Origin: Eubacterium_G segne
GTDB lineage: Bacteria; Bacillota; Clostridia; Lachnospirales; Lachnospiraceae
DNA length: 64,000 nt
Direction of reading: 5' to 3'
NCBI RefSeq assembly: GCF_014287775.1
Contig: NZ_JACOOZ010000004.1
Span: 62,001 to 126,000, forward strand
This document shows, piece after piece, positions 18,640-28,763 of this stretch. Made by a program: the position numbers and the translations under genes. Below the pieces are notes generated by a model, which had not been told where the DNA came from, made no database searches, and worked only from the letters and a program-made list of their open reading frames with translations. Position 1 is the stretch's first letter; each line of letters opens with the position of its first letter.

Positions 18640-19182
18640 CTACTGAGGCATTAATGAATTTTTAGCTTTCTTTAATGGCTCAATAACTATCATAACTATT
18701 ACTGCTGCAACAAATACCTGAATAATGTTTCCGGGTATTGATGTAAACGGTGCAACCCAGTTCCCATAAATAATTACTTCTGCAAAATAATATCCTACTA
18801 TTTTAATTATCAATGCCATAAGCATTGCAAATACGCTCCAGCCGAAGCCTTTTTTCTTTTCTGAAATAAGACCTACTACAAATCCCATTAATCCAACAAT
18901 TACTAATGTAAAAGGTGCCCATATAGCCCAAGGGGATAATAAATCAAACAATCCCATTCCAATACCTCCGGCTAATGCTCCTACTTTTTTACCAAATAAA
19001 ATTGCGAAAAGGAAAAGTGGCACGTTTCCAAGGTGAATAAGACCACCATTTATTGCAATAGGCAATGTAATGTTTACAAAAGCCGTAAACACATAAGTTA
19101 ATGCTATGGCGATTGCTGCTATAACAATACGAATAATCTGCTCTCTTCCAAACGTTTTTTCTGTTACACTGTTTGTTTTCAT
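18640..19182 (-). CDS. ECF transporter substrate-binding S component
   Basis: This 180-residue protein with about six helices fits the S components of energy-coupling-factor vitamin importers. The segment GGLIHLGNVPLFLFAILFGK and the following GGIGMGLFDLLSPW are typical. It would capture a vitamin or precursor and use the shared ECF module, which is not in this window. The ATG at 19182 has GAGGAG upstream. No TPP, FMN, cobalamin or folate riboswitch was recognised in the leader. The coupling with a PLP-dependent aminotransferase makes a B6-type substrate conceivable, but that is only context. Confidence 0.75.
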   Translation of the reverse strand: MKTNSVTEKTFGREQIIRIVIAAIAIALTYVFTAFVNITLPIAINGGLIHLGNVPLFLFAILFGKKVGALAGGIGMGLFDLLSPWAIWAPFTLVIVGLMGFVVGLISEKKKGFGWSVFAMLMALIIKIVGYYFAEVIIYGNWVAPFTSIPGNIIQVFVAAVIVMIVIEPLKKAKNSLMPQ

Positions 19183-19279
19183 TGTGAATACTCCTCTCAT
19201 ATGTACTTGTGGGGTTTATTATATTCACATTCTGGTATTTTCTGTATAGTCAATTTTTGTCATATTTATAATACCAGTT

Positions 19280-21730
19280 TTATTTTGTAACAGTTACGCT
19301 CCAATCGTAATCTATTATTTCATAATCTTTTTTTACTTTTTTTAGAATATTCTCATATAAGTAATTATGGGCATTATAGTTGTTCATTTGCTTACCCTGA
19401 TACAGTTTATCTGCTATATCATATACATTGTACTGATAAACATTTGTGTATGCATATGTCCCATCCTTAAGTTTTGCATATGCCCGAACACAATAGTTTG
19501 TAGTAAATTCTTCTACCATATCTGTTGCAAATAGCACTGTCATTGCGTAGCTTCGTGATTTGCTAAATGTATTAGAAAATCTTCCTACTTCTTCTGTACC
19601 TTTTGAAACATAAACCTTGTTGCTGTCTGTTTTTGCAAACATATCAGAAGCAATATTTTCTTTTTCTCCTAATCCATATATTAAACCTACCTCTGATACC
19701 TCCTGTCCCTCTACGGTGTCATTTAATGAATAAACCGTTCTCATTCCTCCAAGAGTTGTACTTATCTGATAGCCGTTAATTTCCATATCATCTGATATAA
19801 CAATTTTATCTGATAAATTCTTTTGAATTTCTTCCACAGTTGTAGTTGACATAACATTCCATGATGCATCTAGTGCCTTGAACCATACTTTTGCGCCTTC
19901 TGATATGCTTCCAAGACTATCCTTACTTATGTTAATTTCCATTTCATTTTCAGTTTTAGTAACTTTGATACCGGCACCTGAAACTTCACTCCATCCCCAA
20001 TCACTGTCATTTGAAGCATGGTAATATAGTACTCCATTTTCCACCATGTATTCAAAACCTGCATTTTCCTTCTTATATCCTGTGTTAATATTATTATCGG
20101 CATCTATGTATAATTGTGAATATGTGCATCCACTACTGTTTTCTATGTGGCAGCTTATATTTCCATCATTTTCCGTCGCTGAAATGGACAGTACGGCTGT
20201 TGTAGTTTCCTCCGGTCTGTTTACAGTTGTGGTTTCCTGATTATTTGTAGTTGTTTCCTGTGGCTTTACAGTAGTTTCTTCCGGCAATTTAGATGTGGAT
20301 GTTTCCCTTTCACTGCCTTTTTCGGTAACGCGTATATCTCCAAGATTAAGCCACCCGTCTGCTCCCTGATTTTTGTTGGCAAATCCTAAAATATTGCCAT
20401 TTTCCACGGGATTTATAACCTTAATTCCTATAGAATAGTCACCTGCTTCTAAGTCCGGATTATTTATAACATCCTCAAAAGAATAATCCTTTCCATCTGC
20501 TGCAATATCGCACAAATCCCATGTAGTTCGCCATGTTTTTACAACACTATCTCCCTTTTTAATTCCAATTTCCACCGGCCACAATTCATGATTATAATAA
20601 AATGGTGCCACACCAATATTTTTTATATCAACCTTAAGATATAAAGGCGACGTTGTAGTTATATTGTCATAATAAGCCTTAGAAACCCTTAAGTCATATC
20701 CCATTTTCACAGATGCCTTTCTGGCATTTTCTAATGTAACTCCACTATACTTTCTTATTGCTGCACAAATCATCCATGATGCATGGGTTTCTTCAATACA
20801 TTTGTCAAAGTCCTGAAATCCCCCTTCTTCCGGTGTGACTCCTGAAAATATTACATTTTGACTTGGAGGGTACACCTCTCCTCCAATGCAATTGGTCATC
20901 CACTTATTCTGATCTTTTCCATTTTTTACTTTCTGCCAAAAACTCCATGACTGACCGCCATTTGCCTTTGACAATGTAGCGTATCCAAAGGAATCATCAT
21001 GATATCCTACATCATATTTGCTAAAATCAATTCCATCTTTTGGCTCCCTTACAACTAACTGCGTTTTATTAAAGCTGTTATCAAATGCATCTAAAACTTC
21101 CTTGTAGACAGTAGTTGATATACTCCAGTTGGCCTTAGTGGAATCTGAGCCATTAAACGGCCAATTATGCCATTCCCCCCAAAATCCTAAAAGTCCAAGA
21201 GTTATAAATCCCAGTCTTCCGTCACCATCGTACTTTTTACCAAAATCTTCAATAAAATTTTTCATAGACTGTCTAAATGTTTTATTTTCGTAATCAGGAC
21301 AATATCCTGCTCCTCCTAAATCTCCCGGCTCATTGTAATATCTCATATTAAGACCACCATCTATTAAAAACTGTGGTACACCGGTTTCTTCCCCCGGATA
21401 ATCGTAATAAAATCTTACAATTGCCTGATGTCCTCTTGATGCTGTTTCCTGTAATTTCTTTTCAAATTTGCTCCAGTCAAACTCATTCATTCCTGTCTGT
21501 ACATCCTTTACAGGCATATAAAACCATTCCAAACTATGTGGAATTGCCACATTACTTTCACTAAAAGGGAACATCCCCTTTAATGGATTTCCTTCATAGG
21601 AATCCCCTGCCTCTATAATGTGTGCTGTGTGTTCCTCTGCCACAACCGGCAAATTAATCCTGCCAATACAGGAAAAACTCATAACTACGGCTAAAATGCC
21701 GCTGGTAACTTTTAATAATCTTCCTTTCAT
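19280..21730 (-). CDS. Large secreted protein with DUF4874/DUF4832-like glycosidase fold
   Basis: This 816-residue exported protein has a signal peptide at 1-31. The main domain (about 40-470) resembles the DUF4874-DUF4832 pair of putative glycosidases, with aromatic and acidic motifs such as GNPLKGMFP, AIVRFYYDYPG, GFWGEWHNWPFNG and LVVREPKD. A Thr/Pro/Glu-rich linker follows at about 485-520. A beta-rich domain at about 525-625 (LYIDADNNINTGY) may bind carbohydrate. The final 170 residues or so match the C-terminus of the GH128-like protein at 2555-4738. It probably acts on cell-surface or dietary glycans; the reaction is not known. Confidence 0.8.
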   Translation of the reverse strand: MKGRLLKVTSGILAVVMSFSCIGRINLPVVAEEHTAHIIEAGDSYEGNPLKGMFPFSESNVAIPHSLEWFYMPVKDVQTGMNEFDWSKFEKKLQETASRGHQAIVRFYYDYPGEETGVPQFLIDGGLNMRYYNEPGDLGGAGYCPDYENKTFRQSMKNFIEDFGKKYDGDGRLGFITLGLLGFWGEWHNWPFNGSDSTKANWSISTTVYKEVLDAFDNSFNKTQLVVREPKDGIDFSKYDVGYHDDSFGYATLSKANGGQSWSFWQKVKNGKDQNKWMTNCIGGEVYPPSQNVIFSGVTPEEGGFQDFDKCIEETHASWMICAAIRKYSGVTLENARKASVKMGYDLRVSKAYYDNITTTSPLYLKVDIKNIGVAPFYYNHELWPVEIGIKKGDSVVKTWRTTWDLCDIAADGKDYSFEDVINNPDLEAGDYSIGIKVINPVENGNILGFANKNQGADGWLNLGDIRVTEKGSERETSTSKLPEETTVKPQETTTNNQETTTVNRPEETTTAVLSISATENDGNISCHIENSSGCTYSQLYIDADNNINTGYKKENAGFEYMVENGVLYYHASNDSDWGWSEVSGAGIKVTKTENEMEINISKDSLGSISEGAKVWFKALDASWNVMSTTTVEEIQKNLSDKIVISDDMEINGYQISTTLGGMRTVYSLNDTVEGQEVSEVGLIYGLGEKENIASDMFAKTDSNKVYVSKGTEEVGRFSNTFSKSRSYAMTVLFATDMVEEFTTNYCVRAYAKLKDGTYAYTNVYQYNVYDIADKLYQGKQMNNYNAHNYLYENILKKVKKDYEIIDYDWSVTVTK

Positions 21731-21788
21731 AATTTTTACCCTTTCTTTCTTTTTTATTTATTTTAAATTAGGAATTATCCCAATTATA

Positions 21789-21817
21789 AAACCTGTAATA
21801 TAAAAAATTACAGGTTA
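21789..21817 (-). terminator. Terminator of the galactofuranose glycan operon
   Basis: AACCTGTAAT pairs with ATTACAGGTT, followed on the minus strand by TTTATAATT. It lies about 55 bp after the glf stop. Confidence 0.7.
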
Positions 21818-21869
21818 CATCTATAACCTGCAATTTTCTACGTAGTTAGTTTAGTATTATTTATTCAAA

Positions 21870-22973
21870 CTATGCTAACTCTTCCTTAGCACATTCTAAT
21901 GCAGCTTCAATTACCTTATCCATGTCATAATACTTGTAATTTCCGAGTCTTCCGCCGAAAATAACATTTTCTTCCTTATCAGCTAATTCCTTGTACTGAG
22001 CAAAAAGGTTTCCGTTCTTTTCATCGTTAATAGGATAGTAAGGCTCAATGCCCGGCTTCCATTCTGAAGAATACTCTCTTGAAATAACAGTCTTTGGCTG
22101 TTTTCCGTATTCAAAATGCTTATGTTCAATAATTCTTGTGTAAGGAACTTCTCTTTCAGTGTAGTTTACAACTGCATTTCCCTGATAGTTTTCCTCATCA
22201 AGAACTTCAGTCTCAAATCTTACTGTTCTGTACTCAAGATGGCCTAACTTAAATCCAAAGTATTCATCAATCATACCTGTATATACAACTTTGTCTGTAA
22301 TATCAGCATTATCCTTAATAAACTCGAAGTAATCTGTGTTAAGCATTACTTCGCTACCCTCTAACATCTTTTCAACGATAGGTGTGTATCCACCCATAGG
22401 GATTCCCTGGAATCTGTCATTGAAATAGTTGTTATCAAAGGTAAATCTAAGTGGAAGACGCTTAATAATAAATGAAGGAAGTTCTGTACAGTCTCTTCCC
22501 CACTGCTTCTCTGTGTAACCTTTAATAAGCTTCTGGTAAATGTCCTTACCAACTAATGAAAGTGCCTGTTCCTCTAAGTTTTTAGGCTCTGTAATATTTA
22601 AGTCAGCCTTCTGCTCCTCAATAATAGCCTGAGCTTCCTTAGGTGTCTTAATATTCCACATTTTGCTAAACGTGTTCATGTTGAAAGGAAGGTTATATAA
22701 CTCATCCTTGTATACGGCAACAGGTGAATTAATGTAATTATTAAATTCAGCGAACTGGTTTACATAATTCCATGTATTCTTGTTGCTGGTGTGGAAGATA
22801 TGTGCTCCGTATTTGTGAACATTTATACCTTCAATTTTTTCGCAGTAAATATTTCCTGCAATATGGTCTCTCTTGTCAATTACGAGACACTTTTTTCCTG
22901 CCTTTGTTGCTTCATTGGCAAAAACTGCTCCAAACAGTCCTGCTCCTACTATAAGATAATCGTATTTACTCAT
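21870..22973 (-). CDS. glf: UDP-galactopyranose mutase
   Basis: This 367-residue flavoenzyme converts UDP-galactopyranose to UDP-galactofuranose. The N-terminal dinucleotide fold (YDYLIVGAGLFGAVFANEA) binds FAD. The family motif HKYGAHIFHTSNK and the Arg-containing PYTRIIEHKHFE are present, as is FGGRLGNYKYYDMDKVI near the end. It is the last gene of the glycosyltransferase operon, which implies that the polymer contains galactofuranose. AGGAGG precedes the start. Confidence 0.97.
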   Translation of the reverse strand: MSKYDYLIVGAGLFGAVFANEATKAGKKCLVIDKRDHIAGNIYCEKIEGINVHKYGAHIFHTSNKNTWNYVNQFAEFNNYINSPVAVYKDELYNLPFNMNTFSKMWNIKTPKEAQAIIEEQKADLNITEPKNLEEQALSLVGKDIYQKLIKGYTEKQWGRDCTELPSFIIKRLPLRFTFDNNYFNDRFQGIPMGGYTPIVEKMLEGSEVMLNTDYFEFIKDNADITDKVVYTGMIDEYFGFKLGHLEYRTVRFETEVLDEENYQGNAVVNYTEREVPYTRIIEHKHFEYGKQPKTVISREYSSEWKPGIEPYYPINDEKNGNLFAQYKELADKEENVIFGGRLGNYKYYDMDKVIEAALECAKEELA

Positions 22974-23010
22974 GTAGTCCTCCTAATTTTTTAAATAATT
23001 TATATTGTCA

Positions 23011-24306
23011 TTAATTATTTTTTACAATATCCAAAAGTTGTTTTGCCCGGGCTTCAAAAGAATATTCCTTCTTTATCATATCCCACATTGATAATGTATT
23101 TTTCTTTATTTCAGGATAATTATCCTCAAGTTTTAAAATACATTGTCTGAATTCCTCTTCATTTCTGTAATAAAGAATGTTGTCGCCAAAGATTTTATAC
23201 AAATCTTCGCAATAATCCGTTATAACAGGAAGTCCACAGGCTACTGAATCAAAAATCCTGTTATTAATAAACTGATATTTTAACATATCATCCCAGTGGT
23301 CATTAATGGTGGCGTAAGACGTTCTGTATAAGTCAGGAAGTCTGTCGTTTGGAACATTTATCCCAACCACATTTGGGCAATCCTTTCCTAAAAAAGGCTC
23401 CCATCCGCCTCCCCATATTTCTATAGGAAGTCTCATATCCACTGACCACATTACACATTCCCTTGGAACTCCTCTGGAGTTTCCCACAAAAATGTAATTA
23501 TGCTTTTTGTCTGATGCCTCAGGATAAAATAAATCCGTGTCTGTACACTGTTCCAAAGAATAAACAGGCACACTTAATTCTTCCTTAAGCTTGTCTGCAT
23601 AATATCTTGAACCAATGCACACTGCATCATATAATTCATATTCATCCTTACTTATATTATCCGGATGACTAATGTTCCACATAATGTACCTGCATTTTGC
23701 ATTTCTTCTGTCAGGATGATATTTCTTCAAGCCTCTGAGAACTATAACACAATCTGCCATTAATTCGCAAGACCAATCTTCGTACAAATCCACCACCGGA
23801 TATATTCCTAATTTTTCAAGATTTTTAGCTAATGAATTGGCGAAATAAAAATCCCCCCAGCCTGCCTTTGCATTGCTATCCGGTGCAGGACATTTTATAA
23901 TCCAGATTTTTCTGTCTCCTGCCATGCGTTTTATTTCTTCAGGTTTAACCTTCCAGTAATCACGGCGTACAAGTTCAGCATAATAATTCTTCCAAATCTT
24001 GTCAACAGATTTTGTCAAATTTTGCTCCGCATTTTTTAACAATTCAGCGATTTTTGTTTCCGCTTCCCTATTTAAATCTGTCACTTCATTTATAACATCT
24101 TCACGGATTGTTTCACTTTGTGCCAATTTTTCCTTAATTAGCTTCTGCTGTGAAATTACCCTTTCAACAAGTTTCCGGTTTTCTTCCTGAGCAGCGAGAT
24201 TTTTCTTAAGCAATGCCATTATTTCTCGCTTATCTGCACCACTTATATTACGATATACTTTTGTAACAAAAGATATTTTTTTTATTTTATCCCGAAAAAC
24301 TCCCAT
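23011..24306 (-). CDS. CgeB-like glycosyltransferase with N-terminal coiled coil
   Basis: This 431-residue protein has an acidic/basic coiled coil at about 30-105 (many K/E/L/Q), then a GT-B type domain resembling CgeB spore-coat/surface glycosyltransferases. Visible parts are WIIKCPAPDSNAKAGWGD, YDAVCIGSRYYADKL, the nucleotide-sugar region RLPDLYRTSYATINDH, and NNRIFDSVACGLPVITD. The coiled coil may mediate complex formation with the other transferases. It lies between the tandem GT2 gene (12 nt upstream) and glf (37 nt downstream). Confidence 0.82.
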   Translation of the reverse strand: MGVFRDKIKKISFVTKVYRNISGADKREIMALLKKNLAAQEENRKLVERVISQQKLIKEKLAQSETIREDVINEVTDLNREAETKIAELLKNAEQNLTKSVDKIWKNYYAELVRRDYWKVKPEEIKRMAGDRKIWIIKCPAPDSNAKAGWGDFYFANSLAKNLEKLGIYPVVDLYEDWSCELMADCVIVLRGLKKYHPDRRNAKCRYIMWNISHPDNISKDEYELYDAVCIGSRYYADKLKEELSVPVYSLEQCTDTDLFYPEASDKKHNYIFVGNSRGVPRECVMWSVDMRLPIEIWGGGWEPFLGKDCPNVVGINVPNDRLPDLYRTSYATINDHWDDMLKYQFINNRIFDSVACGLPVITDYCEDLYKIFGDNILYYRNEEEFRQCILKLEDNYPEIKKNTLSMWDMIKKEYSFEARAKQLLDIVKNN

Positions 24307-24318
24307 ATATAAGCCTCG

Positions 24319-26556
24319 CTAATTTCTTTTAAACAATTTCTTTATATTCCGCGGAAGGAAGGTAATTGCCTTTCCCATTTTGAAAGTTGCAGAATTTTTA
24401 ATGTGAGATATCTGCATTTCACTGTTTTTCCGGAAGCTTTCTTTTACGGCATTTATTTCCTTCTCTTTTTTCTTGCCTTGCATGTAATTTCTAAACCTTG
24501 AAACTCTGTAGTCTTCTTCCATGTTTCTGGCACGTTTTGACAGCTCACGGTTTGAATTTCTAAGTTCTGACAAAATTCCAACACAGCTGTAGAAATTAAT
24601 GCCTTCCTCTTCATTAAGGGAATAAATATACTGACTTAATTCCTCTTCATCAGAGTCCTTTATATAGTCCGCAGCCACCTTTAATATTCTTTCCATCTGA
24701 ACTAAAAGAGAGTCATAATAGTTTTTGTTTTGCTTAACATTTTCCTTAAAAGCAAACTTCTCAAGTTCCATAATAATATAGTACAAATGCAGGGAATGTT
24801 TGAAGTTCTGGGTTCCTGTCATTATGGAATCTTCCCTTACCCTTCTAATGTAAAATCTTGCATTTGCATATCTTACCCTTTTAGAAAAATACAGACACTG
24901 TATGGTAAAAAGATTATCCTCGTGAATAATTCCCTCTTTAAATACCAGATTGTTTTGCCTTAAAAACTCAGTTCTATTTATCTGAAGACATGCAGAAGGC
25001 TTAAACTCTGCATTATCCACCCATTTTCCAAATATTTCAGGTCCTGTGAAAATTCCTGAATAATCATATTTTCTTATATACTGATCATCCCTGATTGTTG
25101 TACCATCACAATTTTCCAGTTCCTTAGTAGTAAAGAACATCTGATCTAAATTGTCTTTTCTACATTCATAATAAAGATACTCTAACGTCTGTTTATCCAA
25201 GGTGTCGTCACTATCTAAAAACAGGATATATTCTCCTGTTGCAGCCTTAATCCCTGCATTTCTGGCAGAAGATAACCCGCCGTTTTCTTTATTTATAAGC
25301 TTAATTCGTGAATCTCTTTCCTGATATTTCTTTACTATTTCCACTGAATTATCAGGTGTACCGTCGTTGACACATATAATTTCTATTTCTTTTAGCGTCT
25401 GATTAATAACGGAATCTAAACATTCACCAATATATTGTTCCACATTGTATACCGGTATAATTACAGATACCTTGTATTTAAAGTTACTTTCAGTAATTTC
25501 AGGTCTTGTCCACTCCTCCAAATTCACATAAGGCGCCAGCTTAACTTGGGCTAAAGCCTCCTGTTGCAGGATTTCCCACAAATCCTCTGCTTTTCTTTCA
25601 ACAATTCTTGCCATCATGGAGAATTGATTTTTAACATAAAAATACGACTTTGAGTGTTCAAGGATTCCTAAAGTATAAAAAATATTGTATTTTAACTTGT
25701 TATATACTCTTACATATGCCTGTTTTGTACCACATTTGTTTAAATTAAAAAGACATGTATTAAGAGCCCTGTTTATATATGTTTTTTCAAATATTTCCCA
25801 TAAATCTCTTTTTTCCAGTTCATTTTTCAGATGGTTTAAAGCGGTAAAAAACTCCAAAGTTCCACCCTTATTGGTTCCCTGAAGACTGCTTTCCAAATCT
25901 ACCCTGTAGTTTACAAGCTTGTCACTTACAACGGTAATTCTTTCAGCAACTGCCATTGCCAGATATGAAAAATATAAATCATTAGCCCTTTTTAGGGTGT
26001 CAAAGGTGATTCCTTCCTGATTAATAAAGGATTTTTTAAATAATTTATTCCATGGTGCAGGAATAGTCATCTGAAAAAGACTGTCCCTTATTTCTTCATC
26101 TCTAGGTGAAAAAGGAACATTTTCCGGCAGAAGGTCTTCTCTTAAATAATGATTGGACTCTCTATATTCTTTATCCCTTTCGCTATATGCAATAACGCTA
26201 CAAATACAGATATCTGCCTTATGGGAAACCGCCTTGTTGTACATTTTTTCAAGCATTTCAGGTTTGAAAAAGTCATCTGCATCTAAAAAGATAAGATACT
26301 CACCTGATGCGTGATTCATTCCATTGTTTCTTGCAACTCCTGCATATAAATTTCCCTGATTTAAAATAACTATTCTTTCATCTTTTTTGGCATACTCTTC
26401 TAAAATACTTTGAGTATCATCTGTGGAACCATCATTAACACATATAATTTCTATCTCTTTTAATGTTTGATTTGTTAAACTGTCAAGACATTCCCTTACA
26501 TGTTCTCTGGCATTATACATAGGTATAATAACAGAAACCTTTATATTTTCCTTCAT
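24319..26556 (-). CDS. Double GT2 glycosyltransferase
   Basis: This 745-residue protein has two GT-A family 2 domains in tandem. The first begins at residue 7 (VSVIIPMYNAREHVREC) with the metal motif DADD. The second begins near residue 368 (VSVIIPVYNVEQYIGEC) with DSDD. A linker of about 110 residues is helical. The C-terminus ends in a motif (NSATFKMGKAITFLP) that recurs at the end of the GT2 protein at 27553-28674, which is common in surface-glycan transferases. It could add two successive sugars; acceptors are unknown. Confidence 0.9.
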   Translation of the reverse strand: MKENIKVSVIIPMYNAREHVRECLDSLTNQTLKEIEIICVNDGSTDDTQSILEEYAKKDERIVILNQGNLYAGVARNNGMNHASGEYLIFLDADDFFKPEMLEKMYNKAVSHKADICICSVIAYSERDKEYRESNHYLREDLLPENVPFSPRDEEIRDSLFQMTIPAPWNKLFKKSFINQEGITFDTLKRANDLYFSYLAMAVAERITVVSDKLVNYRVDLESSLQGTNKGGTLEFFTALNHLKNELEKRDLWEIFEKTYINRALNTCLFNLNKCGTKQAYVRVYNKLKYNIFYTLGILEHSKSYFYVKNQFSMMARIVERKAEDLWEILQQEALAQVKLAPYVNLEEWTRPEITESNFKYKVSVIIPVYNVEQYIGECLDSVINQTLKEIEIICVNDGTPDNSVEIVKKYQERDSRIKLINKENGGLSSARNAGIKAATGEYILFLDSDDTLDKQTLEYLYYECRKDNLDQMFFTTKELENCDGTTIRDDQYIRKYDYSGIFTGPEIFGKWVDNAEFKPSACLQINRTEFLRQNNLVFKEGIIHEDNLFTIQCLYFSKRVRYANARFYIRRVREDSIMTGTQNFKHSLHLYYIIMELEKFAFKENVKQNKNYYDSLLVQMERILKVAADYIKDSDEEELSQYIYSLNEEEGINFYSCVGILSELRNSNRELSKRARNMEEDYRVSRFRNYMQGKKKEKEINAVKESFRKNSEMQISHIKNSATFKMGKAITFLPRNIKKLFKRN

Positions 26557-26595
26557 TTGTTACTTAAAATCCTCCTGCATTCAGGTATAATTCAT

Positions 26596-27552
26596 TTATT
26601 CTGAAATTAATTTCATATATTGATTATATTCTTTTTTGTTATAGAAATATGATTCCTGCTTGCCTGTAATTCCAAACTCCGTAAACCATTCATTTTTTAA
26701 TTTATTAAGCATATCATCATATACTGTTTTGGAAACTGTATTAAGATTCCACAAACTAAAGTGAAGTGCGTAATTTGTATAATCCTGCTCCACTTCTTTG
26801 TATATGCCATGTTCCACAAGTCCCTGTTTCAGTTTTTTAAGAGCCTCATGGAAACACTGCCATGATTTTTCTCTTGTATTAGACAGGGAAACTGCATTGT
26901 TTCTCCGCTGATGAACCAAAACTTTGTCCTTTGGTACAACAGTAATTCTGTTGGAAAGCACCGTTGCCATAAACACAAAAAACATATCATTACTGGTTCT
27001 CTGCTCCTGAAATTTTAAGGCATATCTGTCCACAAATTCCTTTAGGAACAGCTTGTCCCATGCCCAGCCTACAAAAACCTTAAAAACATTGTCTGTCATT
27101 TGTCTGTGCTTAAAAGGTGTGTATGGAGGTATCTTTGCATATCTTAAAGTCCAGTCAGCCTTTTTGTACTCTTGCGTTTCCTCGTAATACTGGTCAGAAT
27201 TAAATACCACCATATCTGCCTTATCTTCTACAGCCTTATTATATGCCACTTCCAGCATATCTTTTTCAAAAATATCATCTGCATCTAAAAATGAAAGATA
27301 CTCACCTTTAGCATATGACATTCCTTTATTTCTGGCAGCTCCGGCACCTGCATTTTCCTGTGTAATAACCGTAACATTGTCTAAATTCTCATATTCCTTT
27401 AAAGCTTCCAACGTTCCATCAACGGAGCCGTCGTCAACACATATAATCTCTATTTCTTTTAAAGTCTGACTAATAAGAGACTCCATGCATTTTTTTATAT
27501 ATTTTTCTCCATTATATACCGGCAGAATAACCGAAACCTTAATATTATCCAT
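26596..27552 (-). CDS. GT2 family glycosyltransferase
   Basis: This 318-residue single-domain GT-A enzyme shows VSVILPVYNGEKYIKKC at the start, IICVDDGSVDGT and the metal motif FLDADD. The C-terminal half is helical and lacks the NS-T-K-GKA tail seen in its neighbours. The ATG follows the stop of the upstream transferase with no gap, so they are translationally coupled. A sugar specificity cannot be given. Confidence 0.9.
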   Translation of the reverse strand: MDNIKVSVILPVYNGEKYIKKCMESLISQTLKEIEIICVDDGSVDGTLEALKEYENLDNVTVITQENAGAGAARNKGMSYAKGEYLSFLDADDIFEKDMLEVAYNKAVEDKADMVVFNSDQYYEETQEYKKADWTLRYAKIPPYTPFKHRQMTDNVFKVFVGWAWDKLFLKEFVDRYALKFQEQRTSNDMFFVFMATVLSNRITVVPKDKVLVHQRRNNAVSLSNTREKSWQCFHEALKKLKQGLVEHGIYKEVEQDYTNYALHFSLWNLNTVSKTVYDDMLNKLKNEWFTEFGITGKQESYFYNKKEYNQYMKLISE

Positions 27553-28674
27553 TTATTTACCTCTTTTAATGAGTTCCTTAACGTGGCAAGGCAAATACAT
27601 TAATGCCTTTCCTACCTTATAAGTAGTAGAATTTTTTATGTCATCTAATTTTCTTCTCATATCCTCATCAGGATTTGCATTTGCCCTGATTTGTGGTTCA
27701 ATAACAAACTCATGATAGAACTTCTTTGGTGATGCCATAAGAAGCTGTAACTGTTTCCAAAGTTTTTCGTCAAAAACTTCTTCTTTCAGTTCGCCTTTAA
27801 CCTGCGCCCGCTTAAATTCCTCACTTATTCTTCCAATGTACTCTTCTTTAAACTCATCACTAATTCTTCTAATTGTGGCAAAATAGTTGTGAAGTTTCTT
27901 TACGCTGTACATATATTTGAATCTTTCCCATATTTCCTCATCCTTCATAAGAATGTCTCTGATATGGTCATACTCAACATTCATGCAATAAACCTTTTCA
28001 GGATTTTTAACTGATGAATTAGGGTTATCTCTCCTGTTTCTATAGTAAGGCGTATCTATAATCATAGCACGCTTTCCGTATACAAAAGTCTGGAACCAGA
28101 ATCCATTGTCCTGGAAGGACGCTCCCGGAGTTTCATTATGTCTGATACCGTATTTTTCAATAAAGTCTCTTTTATAAATTCCACTCCACGTATTCATAAT
28201 GTAAAGAAGTGCCTCCGGAGTTTCACTTGGATTAAATAACTTATTATAATCCTCCGGATTCTTTGAAAGGTGATTATACACCAGATACATATTTCCTGTT
28301 TCACCCCTCTGGAAACGGTAGAAATCCGCCTTTACAAAGTCAAGGTCACTGTCTTTTGCCACCTTGTATAAATCTTCATACATGGTGATTGCCACGTAAT
28401 CATCCGGCTCTAATATTCCTATATACTCTCCTGTAGCCATATCAAGACCGATATTCATTCCTATTCCATATCCGCCGTTTTCTTTATCTACTATTTTAAT
28501 TCTGTCATCTTTTGCTGCATATTCCTGAAGAATTTTTAATGAACCATCTGTAGAACCATCGTTAATACAAATGATTTCTATATCCTTTAATGTCTGTCTT
28601 GTAATGCTCTCCATACATTCTACTAAATATGGTTCAACATTATATGTTGGTATTATCACTGATACTTTAGGCAT
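27553..28674 (-). CDS. GT2 family glycosyltransferase, first gene of the operon
   Basis: This 373-residue GT-A enzyme has VSVIIPTYNVEPYLVEC at the start, IICINDGSTDGS, and EPDD in place of the usual D-x-D, as in a known subset of GT2 proteins. The C-terminal motif NSTTYKVGKALMYLP matches that of the double transferase. A promoter with TTGTAA and TATAAT lies 48-76 nt upstream. It heads a five-gene operon ending with glf. Confidence 0.9.
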   Translation of the reverse strand: MPKVSVIIPTYNVEPYLVECMESITRQTLKDIEIICINDGSTDGSLKILQEYAAKDDRIKIVDKENGGYGIGMNIGLDMATGEYIGILEPDDYVAITMYEDLYKVAKDSDLDFVKADFYRFQRGETGNMYLVYNHLSKNPEDYNKLFNPSETPEALLYIMNTWSGIYKRDFIEKYGIRHNETPGASFQDNGFWFQTFVYGKRAMIIDTPYYRNRRDNPNSSVKNPEKVYCMNVEYDHIRDILMKDEEIWERFKYMYSVKKLHNYFATIRRISDEFKEEYIGRISEEFKRAQVKGELKEEVFDEKLWKQLQLLMASPKKFYHEFVIEPQIRANANPDEDMRRKLDDIKNSTTYKVGKALMYLPCHVKELIKRGK

Positions 28675-28721
28675 TTAACTATCCTCTTTCTGTTTTTTTC
28701 TTTTTGTTGCTCATTCTTACG

Positions 28722-28750
28722 ATTATATCATAGCCCACCATTCCTTACAA
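28722..28750 (-). promoter_or_regulatory. SigA-type promoter of the glycan operon
   Basis: TTGTAA (28745-28750) and TATAAT (28722-28727) on the minus strand are separated by 17 nt, just upstream of the first glycosyltransferase gene. Confidence 0.7.
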
Positions 28751-28763
28751 TAGGCATAAAATC

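Noticed and set aside
19183..19279. Vitamin riboswitch before the ECF S component
   Set aside because: Only a CTGGTATT/AATACCAG stem is visible; none of the conserved words of TPP, FMN, cobalamin, folate or preQ1 classes was seen.
24319..26556. Two separate genes joined by an assembly error
   Set aside because: The frame is continuous through a plausible helical linker, and tandem GT2 proteins are common in such operons.
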